A DNA stretch of 64,000 bases, from assembly GCF_902833145.1 (NCBI RefSeq), contig NZ_CADFEN010000007.1, positions 186,001 to 250,000 on the forward strand, read 5' to 3'. Under the pieces are notes generated by a model that was not told where the DNA came from, did no database searches, and saw nothing but the letters and a program-made list of their open reading frames with translations. Shown in pieces: positions 56,609-64,000 of the stretch. The DNA is from Burkholderia sp. BCC0506 (GTDB lineage Bacteria; Pseudomonadota; Gammaproteobacteria; Burkholderiales; Burkholderiaceae). Every line of letters begins with the position of its first letter. Positions within the stretch are counted from its first letter, which is position 1. The position numbers and the translations under genes are program-made.

Positions 56609-57499
56609 TTACGCGCTGGACGCGGCGCCGGCCGCCTCGGCCACGATCCAGTCGCGAAAGAGCGTCATCGCCGGCGTCAGCGGTTTCGACTTCAGCGACG
56701 TGAGCCAGTAGCCGCCCGCGCGCACGTCGATGTCGAACGGCCGCGCGAGCTGGCCGAGCTGCAGTTCGCGCGCGAACATGCACGCGGGCGCGAGCGCGAC
56801 GCCCGCACCCTGCATCGCCGCCTCGACCATCAGCCGGGACGAATCGAACACGGGCCCGTTGACGGCCCACGGTTCGAGCTGCGCGGCGTCGAACCAGCCG
56901 AGCCATTCGTCGGTGCGGTACGAGCGCAGCAGCGTTTCGTTCGCGAGATCGGCCGGCTGCGCGAGGCGCCGCGCGATGTCCGGCGTGCACAGCGCGGTGA
57001 GCGGCGCATCGAGCAGCCGCTCGTTGCGCGTCGCCGGCCAGTTGCCTTCGCCGAAACGGATCGCGAAATCGAGGCCCTCGGCGGCGAGATCGACGACGTT
57101 GTTGTTGGTCCGCAGCCGCAGTTCGACGAACGGGTGCGTGTCGCCGAACTGCTTCAGCCGCGGCATTAGCCAGCCTAGGGCAAAGGTGCCGACGACGCCG
57201 AGCGTCAGCACCTCGTGGAAACGCCCGCCGTCGAACTGCTTGAGCACCGTCTCGATGCGGCTGAACGCGTCGCTCAGCACCGGCAGCAGCGCGCGCCCCT
57301 CGTCGGTCAGCCCGAGACCGCGCGGCAGTCGCGTGAACAGCGTGCAGCCGAGCCGCTCCTCGAGCGAGCGCACCTGCTGGCTGACGGCGGCCTGGGTCAC
57401 GCTCAGCTCGAGGCCGGCGCGCGTGAAATTCAGGTGGCGCGCCGACGATTCGAACGCGCGCAACGCATTGAGCGGAAGATGAGGGCGGAGCTTCGTCAT
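56609..57499 (-). CDS. penR: LysR-family regulator of the class A beta-lactamase
   Basis: This 296-aa protein matches the AmpR/PenR subgroup: LPLNALRAFESSARHLNFTR start, HTH SVTQAAVSQQVRSLEERLG (about 34-52), and a substrate-binding domain with LRTNNNVVDLAAEGLDFAIR. AmpR-like proteins sense muropeptides and induce the divergent beta-lactamase. The gene is divergent from the Pen gene with 135 bp between starts. Its stop abuts repeat copy 3. Confidence 0.9.
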   Translation of the reverse strand: MTKLRPHLPLNALRAFESSARHLNFTRAGLELSVTQAAVSQQVRSLEERLGCTLFTRLPRGLGLTDEGRALLPVLSDAFSRIETVLKQFDGGRFHEVLTLGVVGTFALGWLMPRLKQFGDTHPFVELRLRTNNNVVDLAAEGLDFAIRFGEGNWPATRNERLLDAPLTALCTPDIARRLAQPADLANETLLRSYRTDEWLGWFDAAQLEPWAVNGPVFDSSRLMVEAAMQGAGVALAPACMFARELQLGQLARPFDIDVRAGGYWLTSLKSKPLTPAMTLFRDWIVAEAAGAASSA

Positions 57500-57529
57500 A
57501 AGAATTTCTTTTGTCAGCGCTCAATTATC

Positions 57530-57546
57530 GTTGCTTGTCAGGCAAC
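57530..57546. promoter_or_regulatory. Candidate PenR operator
   Basis: GTTGC (57530-57534), 7 bp, GCAAC (57542-57546) form a dyad with the T-N11-A pattern of LysR sites, in the 135-bp divergent region, 31 bp upstream of the penR start and 89 bp upstream of the lactamase start. Confidence 0.45.
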
Positions 57547-57634
57547 CGTAAAGTCTCGATAGTGCTGTCTCGGCGGCCGGCCGCTTCAACACCTCGACAC
57601 CGTTTCGCCGCCATTCCACCACGAGACAACCGAC

Positions 57635-58573
57635 ATGACCTACTCATCGAAACGTCGAACCCTGTTGCTGGCTGCCGCGACGGCGCCGCTCGTTCTCACC
57701 GTCACCGCGTGCGCGTCGCGGCAGGCAGCCGCGCCGGACGAAGCCACGGCGGCAGCGACGGCTGCCGCGGACGTCATTGCGCCCGCTGCTGCCGCGACGG
57801 CGCTTGCCGATCTCGAACGCGACGCGGGCGGCCGTCTCGGCGTGTGCGCGATCGACACGGCGAGCGGCCGCGTCATCGAGCATCGTGCGGGCGAGCGCTT
57901 TCCGTTCTGCAGCACGTTCAAGGCGATGCTGAGCGCGGCGGTGCTCGCGCGGAGCGTCGAGCGGCCCGGCTTGCTGCAACAACGCGTGACGTATACGAAG
58001 GCCGACCTCGTCAACTATTCGCCGGTGTCGGAGAAGCACGTCGGCGCGGGCATGACGGTCGCCGCGCTGTGCGAGGCCACGATCCAGTACAGCGACAACT
58101 CGGCCGCGAACCTGCTGATGAAGCTGATCGGCGGACCGTCGGCGGTGACCGCCTACGCGCGCTCGATCGGCGACGACGCGTTCCGGCTCGATCGATGGGA
58201 GACCGAACTGAATACCGCGCTGCCGGGCGACCCGCGCGATACGACGACGCCCGCCGCGATGGCCGCCAGCATGCGCGTGCTGACGCTCGGCGACGCACTG
58301 CCGGCCGCGCAGCGCGCGCAACTCGTCACATGGTTGCGCGGCAACAAGGTCGGCGACAAGCGGATTCGTGCGGGCGTGCCGGCCGGGTGGACGGTCGGCG
58401 ACAAGACCGGTACCGGCGGCTACGGGACGACGAACGACGCGGGCGTCATCTGGCCGGCGTCGCGCGCGCCGATCGTGCTGGCCGTGTACTACACGCAGGC
58501 GCGCGCCGATGCACGGGCGAAGGACGACGTGATCGCGTCGGTCGCGCGCATCGTCGCGCGGACGTTCGGTTGA
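57635..58573 (+). CDS. penA: Class A beta-lactamase, Pen family
   Basis: This 312-aa enzyme has a Tat-type leader ([16 protein letters not shown]) and a lipobox VTAC (Cys26), so it may be a membrane-anchored lipoprotein, as reported for Burkholderia PenA. Catalytic motifs are complete: FCSTFK (Ser-x-x-Lys, 93-96, with Cys before Ser as in Pen and KPC enzymes), SDN (153-155), WETELN (Glu191, equivalent to Glu166) and KTGTGGYG (257-264). It hydrolyses penicillins and probably cephalosporins; the exact spectrum cannot be read here. It is divergent from penR. The species-specific name (PenA or PenB) is uncertain. Confidence 0.94.
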   Translation: MTYSSKRRTLLLAAATAPLVLTVTACASRQAAAPDEATAAATAAADVIAPAAAATALADLERDAGGRLGVCAIDTASGRVIEHRAGERFPFCSTFKAMLSAAVLARSVERPGLLQQRVTYTKADLVNYSPVSEKHVGAGMTVAALCEATIQYSDNSAANLLMKLIGGPSAVTAYARSIGDDAFRLDRWETELNTALPGDPRDTTTPAAMAASMRVLTLGDALPAAQRAQLVTWLRGNKVGDKRIRAGVPAGWTVGDKTGTGGYGTTNDAGVIWPASRAPIVLAVYYTQARADARAKDDVIASVARIVARTFG

Positions 58574-58652
58574 ACAGCGCGGTGCGGCGGCCGTGACGCG
58601 CTTGGCAGGCGCGCCGTGCCGCAGTCGTGACCCGCGCGATCAAACGTTGTGC

Positions 58653-58717
58653 GATCAACGACTTAGGTCGCGCATGCTCAGGATATCCACATGCTTGCCA
58701 ACAAAAATTGTGGAAAA
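58653..58717 (+). repeat. 65-bp repeat, copy 4
   Basis: Left half GATCAACGACTTAGG; core ATATCCACA, TGCTTGCCAACAAAAAT, TGTGGAAAA. The right 9-mer, read in reverse, is TTTTCCACA, which fits the relaxed DnaA-box consensus TTWTNCACA. Confidence 0.88.
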
Positions 58718-58791
58718 GGCCGTGCGCAGCGGCGCCCGGTGCGACGCGCGCCGTGGTGCCGCGTTTGAGTCGACGCGGACAAAATCTTTCG

Positions 58792-58856
58792 GATCAAGCG
58801 CTTGGCCGCGGTATGCGCAGGCTATCCACACGCTTGCCAACAAAATCTGTGGACAA
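58792..58856 (+). repeat. 65-bp repeat, copy 5
   Basis: Left half GATCAAGCGCTTGGCCGCG; core CTATCCACA, CGCTTGCCAACAAAATC, TGTGGACAA. Confidence 0.9.
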
Positions 58857-58962
58857 GCGCGACAGTCGGGGTGGCAGGCGGTGCGTCACGTGTCGACGCG
58901 GCACGCGACCGGCGATCGACCGGCCGGTGCCGTTTTTGAGGCGGGGCGGACAAAGTCTTTCG

Positions 58963-59027
58963 GATCAAGGGCTTGATCGCGGTATGCGCAGGCTATCCAC
59001 ATGCTTGCCAACAAAAATTGTGGACAA
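58963..59027 (+). repeat. 65-bp repeat, copy 6
   Basis: Left half GATCAAGGGCTTGATCGCG; core CTATCCACA, TGCTTGCCAACAAAAAT, TGTGGACAA. It is 171 bp from copy 5 and shares upstream flanking sequence with it. Confidence 0.9.
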
Positions 59028-59054
59028 GCCCGCGCGCCGCCGCGACCGCGATGC

Positions 59055-59255
59055 TCAGGGCTGCCGATCGCCGACGGCGGGCCAGCGCGCGAACGCGAAC
59101 ACCCACAACATGACGAAGTTCAGCACCGGGACGAACATCGTCAGGATCCACCAGCCCGAATGCCCGGTGCGCCGGACGATGCGGACGTACGGATAGACGA
59201 CGATGGCGACGAGTACGAGCGAGACGAGCAATTGCCACGCGGTGAAGTGTTCCAT
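59055..59255 (-). CDS. Small two-helix membrane protein
   Basis: This 66-aa protein (MEHFTAWQLLVSLVLVAIVV ... ARWPAVGDRQP) has two membrane helices (about 8-24 and 36-54) joined by YVRIVRRTGHSGWW. The RTGHSGWWIL loop is typical of small inner-membrane proteins resembling DUF805-type sequences. An AGGAAGACC stretch gives an RBS. It lies between the second and third repeat groups. Confidence 0.7.
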   Translation of the reverse strand: MEHFTAWQLLVSLVLVAIVVYPYVRIVRRTGHSGWWILTMFVPVLNFVMLWVFAFARWPAVGDRQP

Positions 59256-59494
59256 GGTCTTCCTCGGATTGAAATGTTGTCATGCGGCGCGAGCGGAACG
59301 GCCGGCGCCGTGGTGCCGACGCACCTGGCCGGCGATGCGCGGCCGCCGCGTGCGGCTGGGGTGATCTTGAGGCGTGACGGGCGCGGGCGTCAAGGCATCG
59401 GCCGGGCCGCTGCCACCGCGCCGGATCGTCCGTGTTCGCGCATGCCGGTGCTGCGCGTTGCCGAAACGGTGACGCGCGGCACGAACCGCAGGCC

Positions 59495-59559
59495 GATCAA
59501 CGGGTTAGCGCAGGCGTGCGCAGGATATCCACAAGCTTGCCAACACAATCTGTGGGTAA
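59495..59559 (+). repeat. 65-bp repeat, copy 7
   Basis: Left half GATCAACGGGTTAGCGCAG; core ATATCCACA, AGCTTGCCAACACAATC, TGTGGGTAA (right box altered). Confidence 0.87.
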
Positions 59560-59713
59560 GTGGCGCAGCGCGACGCCGGCCCGCGTGCGGCGGCGATCGC
59601 GTGGATCGGACGACATATGTCGCCGTGGCGTCGTGATGCGAACTGCGGCGAAGCGGTGTGCGCGATAGCCATGACGCGCGCCGCGTCTGCATCACGCGTG
59701 CCAAAGTCCGTCG

Positions 59714-59778
59714 GATCAAGGGTTTAGCGCCGTGGTGCGCAGGATATCCACAAGCTTGCCAACATTTTCTGTGGAGAA
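59714..59778 (+). repeat. 65-bp repeat, copy 8
   Basis: Left half GATCAAGGGTTTAGCGCCG; core ATATCCACA, AGCTTGCCAACATTTTC, TGTGGAGAA. Confidence 0.9.
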
Positions 59779-60022
59779 GTCCGCGTTCGCGATGCGGCCG
59801 ATGCCACGCGCTGCCACGCTTCGCACGCGGGCCTGCACGGTGCGGATATCGGCCATGCCGGCCGGTGCCAACCGCGACACGCTGTCGTGCAGTGTGGAGA
59901 CGCACGCGAACCGTCGAAAGTCAAACCGGCCTTCGGGTCCAGCGGATCCTCTACGGCAACCGACGCGCGCTGGCTCGTCCCGGTCCGGCGCATTTGCCGC
60001 GCACGCACGGCAATGCCTTTCC

Positions 60023-60087
60023 GATCAAGGGCTTGGTGCCGTTAATGGAGGGTTGTCCACAAGCTTGCCAACACAATCTGTGGACAA
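60023..60087 (+). repeat. 65-bp repeat, copy 9
   Basis: Left half GATCAAGGGCTTGGTGCCG; core TTGTCCACA, AGCTTGCCAACACAATC, TGTGGACAA. In this copy the two 9-mers are a perfect inverted pair. It ends 19 bp before the kinase stop codon. Confidence 0.9.
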
Positions 60088-60106
60088 GCCGCCCGCCGCC
60101 CGCGCA

Positions 60107-61483
60107 TCAGGCCGGCAGCGGGAAGCGGACCGTGACGGTCAGCCCGCGCCCGCCGCGCGTGGTGTCGAGCGCGACGCTCGCGCGATGCTGTTCGGCGATC
60201 CGCTTGACGATCGACAAGCCGAGCCCGCTGCCCGACGACGTGGCGGCCTGCGCGCCTTCGCCGCGATAGAAGCGTTCCCACACGTTGGCGCGTTCGGCTT
60301 CCGGAATGCCGGGGCCGTCGTCCGCGACCTCGAGCACGGGCGTCGTGCCGTCGAGGCGCGCCGACACGTCGACGCGCGCCCCGTCGCCCGCATAGCGGAT
60401 CGCGTTGTCGACGAGATTGTTCAGCAGCACGCGCAGCGTGTCGGCATTGCCCACCGCCATCACGGGCGGGCCGACGATCGCGCCGAGATCGACCCGGTGC
60501 GCGTCGGCGACGCGCGCGCGGTCCGACACCACCGAGCGGCACAGTGCGGCGAGATCGACGGGCGCCGACGCGGTGGCGGCCGCCTGCGCGTCGGGTTCGA
60601 GGCGCGCGAGCGTCAGCAACTGTTCGGCGAGGTGGCCGAGGCGCGTCGTGCCCGCCTGGATTTGCGCGAGGATGCGCTCGCGTTCCTCGGCCGTCGCCGC
60701 GCGCCGCAGCAGTTGCGACTGGATCGACAGCCCCATGATCGGCGTGCGCAGCTCGTGCGCGGCGTCGGCGATGAAGTGCCGCTGCAGCGTGAACGAGCGG
60801 TCGAGGCGCGCGAGCAGGTCGTTGATCGCTTCGGCGAGCGGGCGCACCTCGTTCGGCATCGACGCGACGTCGACCGGCTCGAGGTTGTTCGCATTCCTGC
60901 GTTTCAGGCCGGACGCGATCGCCCGCAGCGGCCGCAGCCCCGCGCCGATGCCGAACCACAGGCCGAGCGCGAGCAGCGGCAGCATCGAGAACACGGGCCA
61001 CAGCAGATGCACGGCGATGCCCGCGATCGCTTCCCAGCGCGCATGCCGCGCCTGCGCGAGCCGGATCGTCGTGCCGCCGCGCTCGGTCACATAGGTGCGC
61101 CACGGTTGGCCGTCGACGTCGACGCTCGCGATGCCCTGCCGCGTGGGCGGCGGCAGCCTGGAATCGCGATCGGTCGAATACACGAGCGCGCCGTTGCGCC
61201 ACACCTGCAGCAGCACCGCATCGGGGTCGCTCGCTTCGAAGCCGTGCTTGCCTTTGGCGTGGTTGCTGAACGACAGCTCGCCGTTCGGGCCGACGACGAT
61301 CTGTTTCGACATGCTGCGCATCTGGTCGTCGAGCAGGTCGTCGAGTTCGCGCAGCGCGCCCCAGTAGGTCCCGGCGCTCGCGACCAGGCCGATCACGCAC
61401 GCGGCCGGCAGCAGCCACGTGAGCAGGCGCCTCCGCAGCGACACGTTGCGCCAGCGCGCGACCGCCCGTTGCATGCGCGTCAC
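60107..61483 (-). CDS. qseC: Sensor histidine kinase, QseC-like
   Basis: This 458-aa protein has an N-terminal membrane helix (about 22-40), a periplasmic sensor (about 41-160), a second helix (about 170-190, AGIAVHLLWPVFSMLPLLAL), a HAMP linker, the H-box DAAHELRTPIMGLSIQSQLL, N-box LLNNLVDNAIRYAGDG and G boxes VADDGPGIPEAERANVWERF and GSGLGLSIV. Its start overlaps the response-regulator stop by 4 bp, so the pair is translationally coupled. The QseC name follows from the qseB partner and the divergent ygiW gene, an arrangement known from enterobacteria. Confidence 0.88.
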   Translation of the reverse strand: MTRMQRAVARWRNVSLRRRLLTWLLPAACVIGLVASAGTYWGALRELDDLLDDQMRSMSKQIVVGPNGELSFSNHAKGKHGFEASDPDAVLLQVWRNGALVYSTDRDSRLPPPTRQGIASVDVDGQPWRTYVTERGGTTIRLAQARHARWEAIAGIAVHLLWPVFSMLPLLALGLWFGIGAGLRPLRAIASGLKRRNANNLEPVDVASMPNEVRPLAEAINDLLARLDRSFTLQRHFIADAAHELRTPIMGLSIQSQLLRRAATAEERERILAQIQAGTTRLGHLAEQLLTLARLEPDAQAAATASAPVDLAALCRSVVSDRARVADAHRVDLGAIVGPPVMAVGNADTLRVLLNNLVDNAIRYAGDGARVDVSARLDGTTPVLEVADDGPGIPEAERANVWERFYRGEGAQAATSSGSGLGLSIVKRIAEQHRASVALDTTRGGRGLTVTVRFPLPA

Positions 61484-62142
61484 GTGCCGTCACCGATCCG
61501 GTAGCCGACGCCGCGTACCGTGCGGATCATGTCGTGGCCGAGCTTCTTGCGCAGGTTGTGGATATGCACCTGCACCGCGTTGCTCTCGATTTCCTCGCCC
61601 CAGCTGTACAACCGCTCCTCGAACTGTTCGCGCGAGATCACCGCGCCCGGTTCGCGCATCAGCTCGTGCAGCAGCACGAACTCCTTCGGCGACAGCGGCA
61701 CTTCGTCGTCGTCGAGCCAGACGAGGTGCTTGACGGGGTCGAGCCGTAGCGGGCCGATCGCGAGCGTCGTCTGCGCACGGCCCGCATGGCGGCGGTTGAC
61801 CGCGCGGATGCGGGCGAGCAGCTCGTCGAGCTCGAACGGCTTGACGAGGTAGTCGTCCGCGCCGCTGTCGAGGCCCGCGATGCGGTCCGGCACGCCGTCG
61901 CGCGCGGTGATGATGATCGCGGGCAGGGTTTCGTCGCGGCGGCGCAGCGCGGCGAGCACCGACAGGCCGTCGCGGTTCGGCAGCCCGAGATCGAGCAGCA
62001 GCAGCCCGTAGCCGGTCGCGCGCAGCGCGAGCGACGCGGCGTCGCCGTCCTTCACCCAGTCGACCGCGAAGCCTTCCTGTTTGAGGCCCTGTTCGAGCCC
62101 GCTGCCGATCAGCGGATCGTCCTCGACGAGCAGTACGCGCAT
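61480..62142 (-). CDS. qseB: Response regulator, QseB/PmrA-type
   Basis: This 220-aa OmpR-family protein has a receiver domain (LLVEDDPLIGSGL, phospho-acceptor in LLLLDLGLPNRDG, TARDG, Lys in DDYLVKPFELDE) and a winged-helix domain (LSPKEFVLLHELMREPG, IHNLRKKLG, VRGVGYRIG). The start at 62142 is the usual MRVLLVEDD; an in-frame extension to 62190 lacks family similarity. It probably autoregulates through the direct-repeat box at 62206-62222. Confidence 0.9.
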   Translation of the reverse strand: MRVLLVEDDPLIGSGLEQGLKQEGFAVDWVKDGDAASLALRATGYGLLLLDLGLPNRDGLSVLAALRRRDETLPAIIITARDGVPDRIAGLDSGADDYLVKPFELDELLARIRAVNRRHAGRAQTTLAIGPLRLDPVKHLVWLDDDEVPLSPKEFVLLHELMREPGAVISREQFEERLYSWGEEIESNAVQVHIHNLRKKLGHDMIRTVRGVGYRIGDGT

Positions 62143-62205
62143 GGATTCGTGTCTCTCCAACGGGGGCGTCGCGGCGCCCGGGGTTCTCATGATAAGCGCA
62201 CGCGT

Positions 62206-62222
62206 CTTAGGCCGAGCTTAAA
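62206..62222. promoter_or_regulatory. PmrA/QseB-type box near qseB
   Basis: CTTAGG-N5-CTTAAA (62206-62211 and 62217-62222) has the 11-bp period and half-site form of the PmrA/QseB consensus HTTAAK-N5-HTTAAK. It is 64 bp upstream of the qseB start codon. Confidence 0.5.
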
Positions 62223-62289
62223 CGCACGGGATCCACGCAACCAGGCTTTCGTACTTGTCCAATGCGGCACCGTGTCGCTTCGGCATGCC

Positions 62290-62306
62290 CTTCAGGTTTG
62301 CTTAAT
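62290..62306. promoter_or_regulatory. PmrA/QseB-type box near ygiW
   Basis: CTTCAG-N5-CTTAAT (62290-62295 and 62301-62306) again has the 11-bp period. It is 73 bp upstream of the ygiW-type start, at a distance suited to activation. Confidence 0.5.
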
Positions 62307-62378
62307 CTTACGGTCCGTAATCTGGCGCCGTCGCGTTCAACGGAGCGCGGCGCCACATCGAAGAAGAGGACCGAGATC

Positions 62379-62732
62379 ATGAACCACCTGGCCAGAATCC
62401 TGGCGGTCGCGCTCGTCGCGCTGCCTGCCGCCGTCTACGCGCAATACACGGGGCCGTCCGCGCTGACCACGACGACCGTGAAGGAGCTGCTCGCCAACGG
62501 CAAGGACGATCAGCACGTGCAGTTGCAGGGGCGCATCGTCAAGCACGTCGGCGGCGAGGATTACGAGTTCGCCGACGCCACCGGCACGATCCGGGTCGAG
62601 ATCGACCGCAAGCTGTGGGCGGCCGGTCAGCCCGTCAGCGATCGCAACGAAGTGAAGCTGACCGGCGAATTCGAGCGCAAATGGTCGGGCCGCGTGAAGG
62701 TCGACGCCGATCACGTCGAAGTGCTGCGCTGA
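62379..62732 (+). CDS. ygiW: YgiW/YdeI-family (BOF) periplasmic stress protein
   Basis: This 117-aa protein has a signal peptide (MNHLARILAVALVALPAAVY, cleavage after VYA) and a bacterial OB-fold: VKELLANGKDDQHVQLQGRI, DYEFADATGTIRVEID and NEVKLTGEFERKWSG. YgiW-type proteins bind in the periplasm and help with hydrogen peroxide, cadmium and acid stress. In E. coli ygiW precedes qseBC; here it is divergent from qseBC with regulatory boxes between. AAGAAGAGGACCG supplies the RBS. Confidence 0.88.
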   Translation: MNHLARILAVALVALPAAVYAQYTGPSALTTTTVKELLANGKDDQHVQLQGRIVKHVGGEDYEFADATGTIRVEIDRKLWAAGQPVSDRNEVKLTGEFERKWSGRVKVDADHVEVLR

Positions 62733-62787
62733 CCGGTGGGCGCGGGGCCGGTGATACCATGGGCGACCGGTTCCCGTTACCACCAAG

Positions 62788-63648
62788 ATGGCCGCCAATT
62801 TCGACGAACTCGCGTCCCGGATCCGGGCGCAATTTTCCGAGCTGAGCCCGCAATTCCAGGCGGGCGCGGCCTTCCTGCTCGATCATCCCGACGAAGTCGC
62901 CACGTCGTCGATGCGCAAGGTCGCGCAGCGTGCGCAGGTGCAGCCCGCATCGCTCGTGCGGCTCGCGCAGCAATTCGGCTTTCCCGGCTGGAACGAGCTG
63001 CGCGACCTGTGCGTCGCGCGCGTACGCACGCGTCCCGAGCCGCTCACGCAGCGCGCGCGCTCGCTCGTGCGGCCCGACGCGAAGGCGTCGCTCGCGCACG
63101 ATCTGCTTGCCGCGCAGCAGCACAACCTGTCGGCCACCGCCGCGCAGAACGAGCACGCGCTCGCGGATGCGGCGAAGCTGATCCGCAAGGCATCGCACGT
63201 GCACGTGGCGGGGTTTCGCTCGTGCTATCCGGTCGCGTTCGGCTTCGTCTACGGCTACCGGCTGTTCCGTCCGAGCGTATCGCTGCTCAACGGCGTGGCC
63301 GGTTCGCTCGAAATGGAGCTGCGGACGATCGCGAAGCAGAGCGTGACCGTGATCGTCAGCTTCGCGCCGTATTCGGCCGAGGCGACGCGCGTCGCGCAGG
63401 CCGCGAAGGCGCAGGGCAGCCGGATCGTCGCGATCACCGACAGCGCCGTGTCGCCGATCGCGCTGCACGCGGACGCGCAACTGATCTTCACGCACGACAG
63501 CCCGTCGTTCTTTCCGTCGCTGGTGGCCGCGCATGCGATGGCCGAGGCGCTGGTCGCGCAGTTGCTGGCGCTCGAAGGCAGCGATGCGGTCGCGGCGCTG
63601 GAGCGGACTGAAGCGGAACTGCACGCGAAGGGCGCGTACGTCGTTTGA
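62788..63648 (+). CDS. RpiR/MurR-family regulator with SIS domain
   Basis: This 286-aa protein has an N-terminal RpiR HTH (SSMRKVAQRAQVQPASLVRL, about 40-60, then FGFPGWNELRDL) and a SIS sugar-phosphate domain (SHVHVAGFRSCYPVAFGFVY, SVTVIVSFAPYSAEATRVAQ, IVAITDSAVSPIA). Family members respond to phosphosugars; the ligand and targets are not visible. It starts 55 bp after ygiW, and a GNAT gene follows on the same strand. Confidence 0.9.
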   Translation: MAANFDELASRIRAQFSELSPQFQAGAAFLLDHPDEVATSSMRKVAQRAQVQPASLVRLAQQFGFPGWNELRDLCVARVRTRPEPLTQRARSLVRPDAKASLAHDLLAAQQHNLSATAAQNEHALADAAKLIRKASHVHVAGFRSCYPVAFGFVYGYRLFRPSVSLLNGVAGSLEMELRTIAKQSVTVIVSFAPYSAEATRVAQAAKAQGSRIVAITDSAVSPIALHADAQLIFTHDSPSFFPSLVAAHAMAEALVAQLLALEGSDAVAALERTEAELHAKGAYVV

Positions 63649-63696
63649 CGGGCGCGGTACGGGCGGCCTGTCGGGCCCACTTTCATTGACGATCCG

Positions 63697-64000
63697 ATGC
63701 AACCGATGACGTTGACCTACGCCGTGACCGATGCGGGCGATGCGCAAGTGCGCAAGCAGATCGTCGCGCCGCTCGTCCGCTTCAACGAAAGCCGGGCCGG
63801 CCCCGCCGACTTCCGGCCGCTGGCCGTGATCGCGACCGACGCGGCCGGCGCGGTGGTCGGCGGCCTGTGGGGCGGCACGGCGTTCGGCTGGCTGCACGTC
63901 GACCTGCTCGTGGTGCCCGAGTCCGCGCGCGGCCAGGGCGCCGGCACGCGCATCATGGATCTGGCCGAACGAGAGGCCGTCGCGCGCGGCTGCCACAGCG
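63697..64000 (+). CDS. GNAT-family N-acetyltransferase, 5' part
   Basis: The first 101 codons are in the window; the gene continues to the right. The visible part has the GNAT pattern: GGLWGGTAFGWLHVDLLVVP (beta-4) followed by the acetyl-CoA pyrophosphate loop ESARGQGAGTRIMDLAERE (RGQGAG). The substrate cannot be inferred. The ATG at 63697 is 48 bp after the RpiR stop. A second ATG four codons downstream (MTLTYAV) could be used instead. Confidence 0.8.
   Translation, partial: MQPMTLTYAVTDAGDAQVRKQIVAPLVRFNESRAGPADFRPLAVIATDAAGAVVGGLWGGTAFGWLHVDLLVVPESARGQGAGTRIMDLAEREAVARGCHS

Larger units (their letters stand above)
58574..59054. other. Intergenic region holding repeats 4 to 6
   Basis: This 481-bp region between the beta-lactamase stop and a small convergent membrane-protein gene contains three 65-bp repeat copies; no gene is supported. 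The flanks of copies 5 and 6 also match each other for about 30 bp before the repeat (CGGACAAA, TCTTTCGGATCAAG). Confidence 0.7.
59256..60106. other. Intergenic region holding repeats 7 to 9
   Basis: This 851-bp region lies upstream of the small membrane gene and downstream of the QseC-type kinase stop. It contains three 65-bp repeat copies; the spacers are GC-rich with no reading frame that shows family features. The promoter of the small membrane gene should lie near 59260-59330. Confidence 0.65.

Noticed and set aside
56183-60087. CRISPR array
   Set aside because: The repeat units are imperfect, spacers vary from about 74 to several hundred bp and include genes, and there are no cas genes.
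56183-60087. Chromosomal replication origin (oriC)
   Set aside because: The boxes resemble DnaA sites, but no dnaA, dnaN, parAB, gidA or AT-rich unwinding element is seen nearby; a titration or regulatory role is more economical.

Overview
The window looks like a piece of a Burkholderia chromosome, most likely Burkholderia cepacia complex. It is very GC-rich with dense coding and GC-biased third codon positions. It carries a PenR/Pen-type class A beta-lactamase pair, a MacA-MacB-NodT-type efflux set, an mmsA/mmsB valine-degradation operon, a DUF2917 protein and a DUF1488 protein, a combination typical of that genus. Species assignment is inference. No rRNA, phage genes, transposase or CRISPR array were seen. 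One tRNA, Leu(GAG), lies near the left edge.

Layout. 1-8 kb: the end of a LysR regulator, tRNA-Leu, a leucine-rich-repeat protein kinase, a LysE exporter, a copper-handling cluster (DUF2946, CopC, PCu(A)C chaperone, small membrane protein), a START-like protein with a ferredoxin, and a large sigma-54 activator. 8-20 kb: an AzgA-type purine permease, small hypotheticals, a three-gene lipid/xenobiotic-type operon (M24 peptidase-like, EphD-like hydrolase-SDR fusion, PF10118 metal-dependent hydrolase), a HAD phosphatase, and an NfeD/SPFH pair. 20-28.5 kb: a divergent AraC regulator and a six-gene branched-chain (valine) catabolic operon, acyl-CoA dehydrogenase through 3-hydroxyisobutyryl-CoA hydrolase. 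28.5-36 kb: LysR and MFS exporter, then the tripartite ABC efflux set.

36.2-38.4 kb is a strikingly AT-rich island with three co-oriented genes: a secreted six-cysteine small protein, a DUF1835/DUF3658-like protein and a periplasmic DsbC-like isomerase. 38.8-46 kb holds an HD phosphohydrolase, a regulator, a lipoprotein, an HdeD-like membrane protein fused to a papain-like (permuted NlpC/P60-type) domain, a secreted RNase T2, a divergent isochorismatase-like/cupin pair and a small gene lying between glsA and a relic of a second glsA 3' end. 46-56 kb: glutaminase, an RstA/RstB-type two-component system, a PlpD-like patatin autotransporter, a diverged MreB paralogue, an autotransporter beta-barrel relic and a glycogen-debranching-type enzyme.

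56.1-60.1 kb contains the most unusual structure: nine same-direction copies of a 65-bp repeat, each holding two inverted DnaA-box-like 9-mers (TATCCACA ... TGTGGACAA), placed on both sides of penR-penA and again before a QseBC-type system. The right end (60-64 kb) has qseC-qseB with a divergent YgiW-type protein (two PmrA/QseB-type direct-repeat boxes between them), an RpiR/SIS regulator and a truncated GNAT acetyltransferase.
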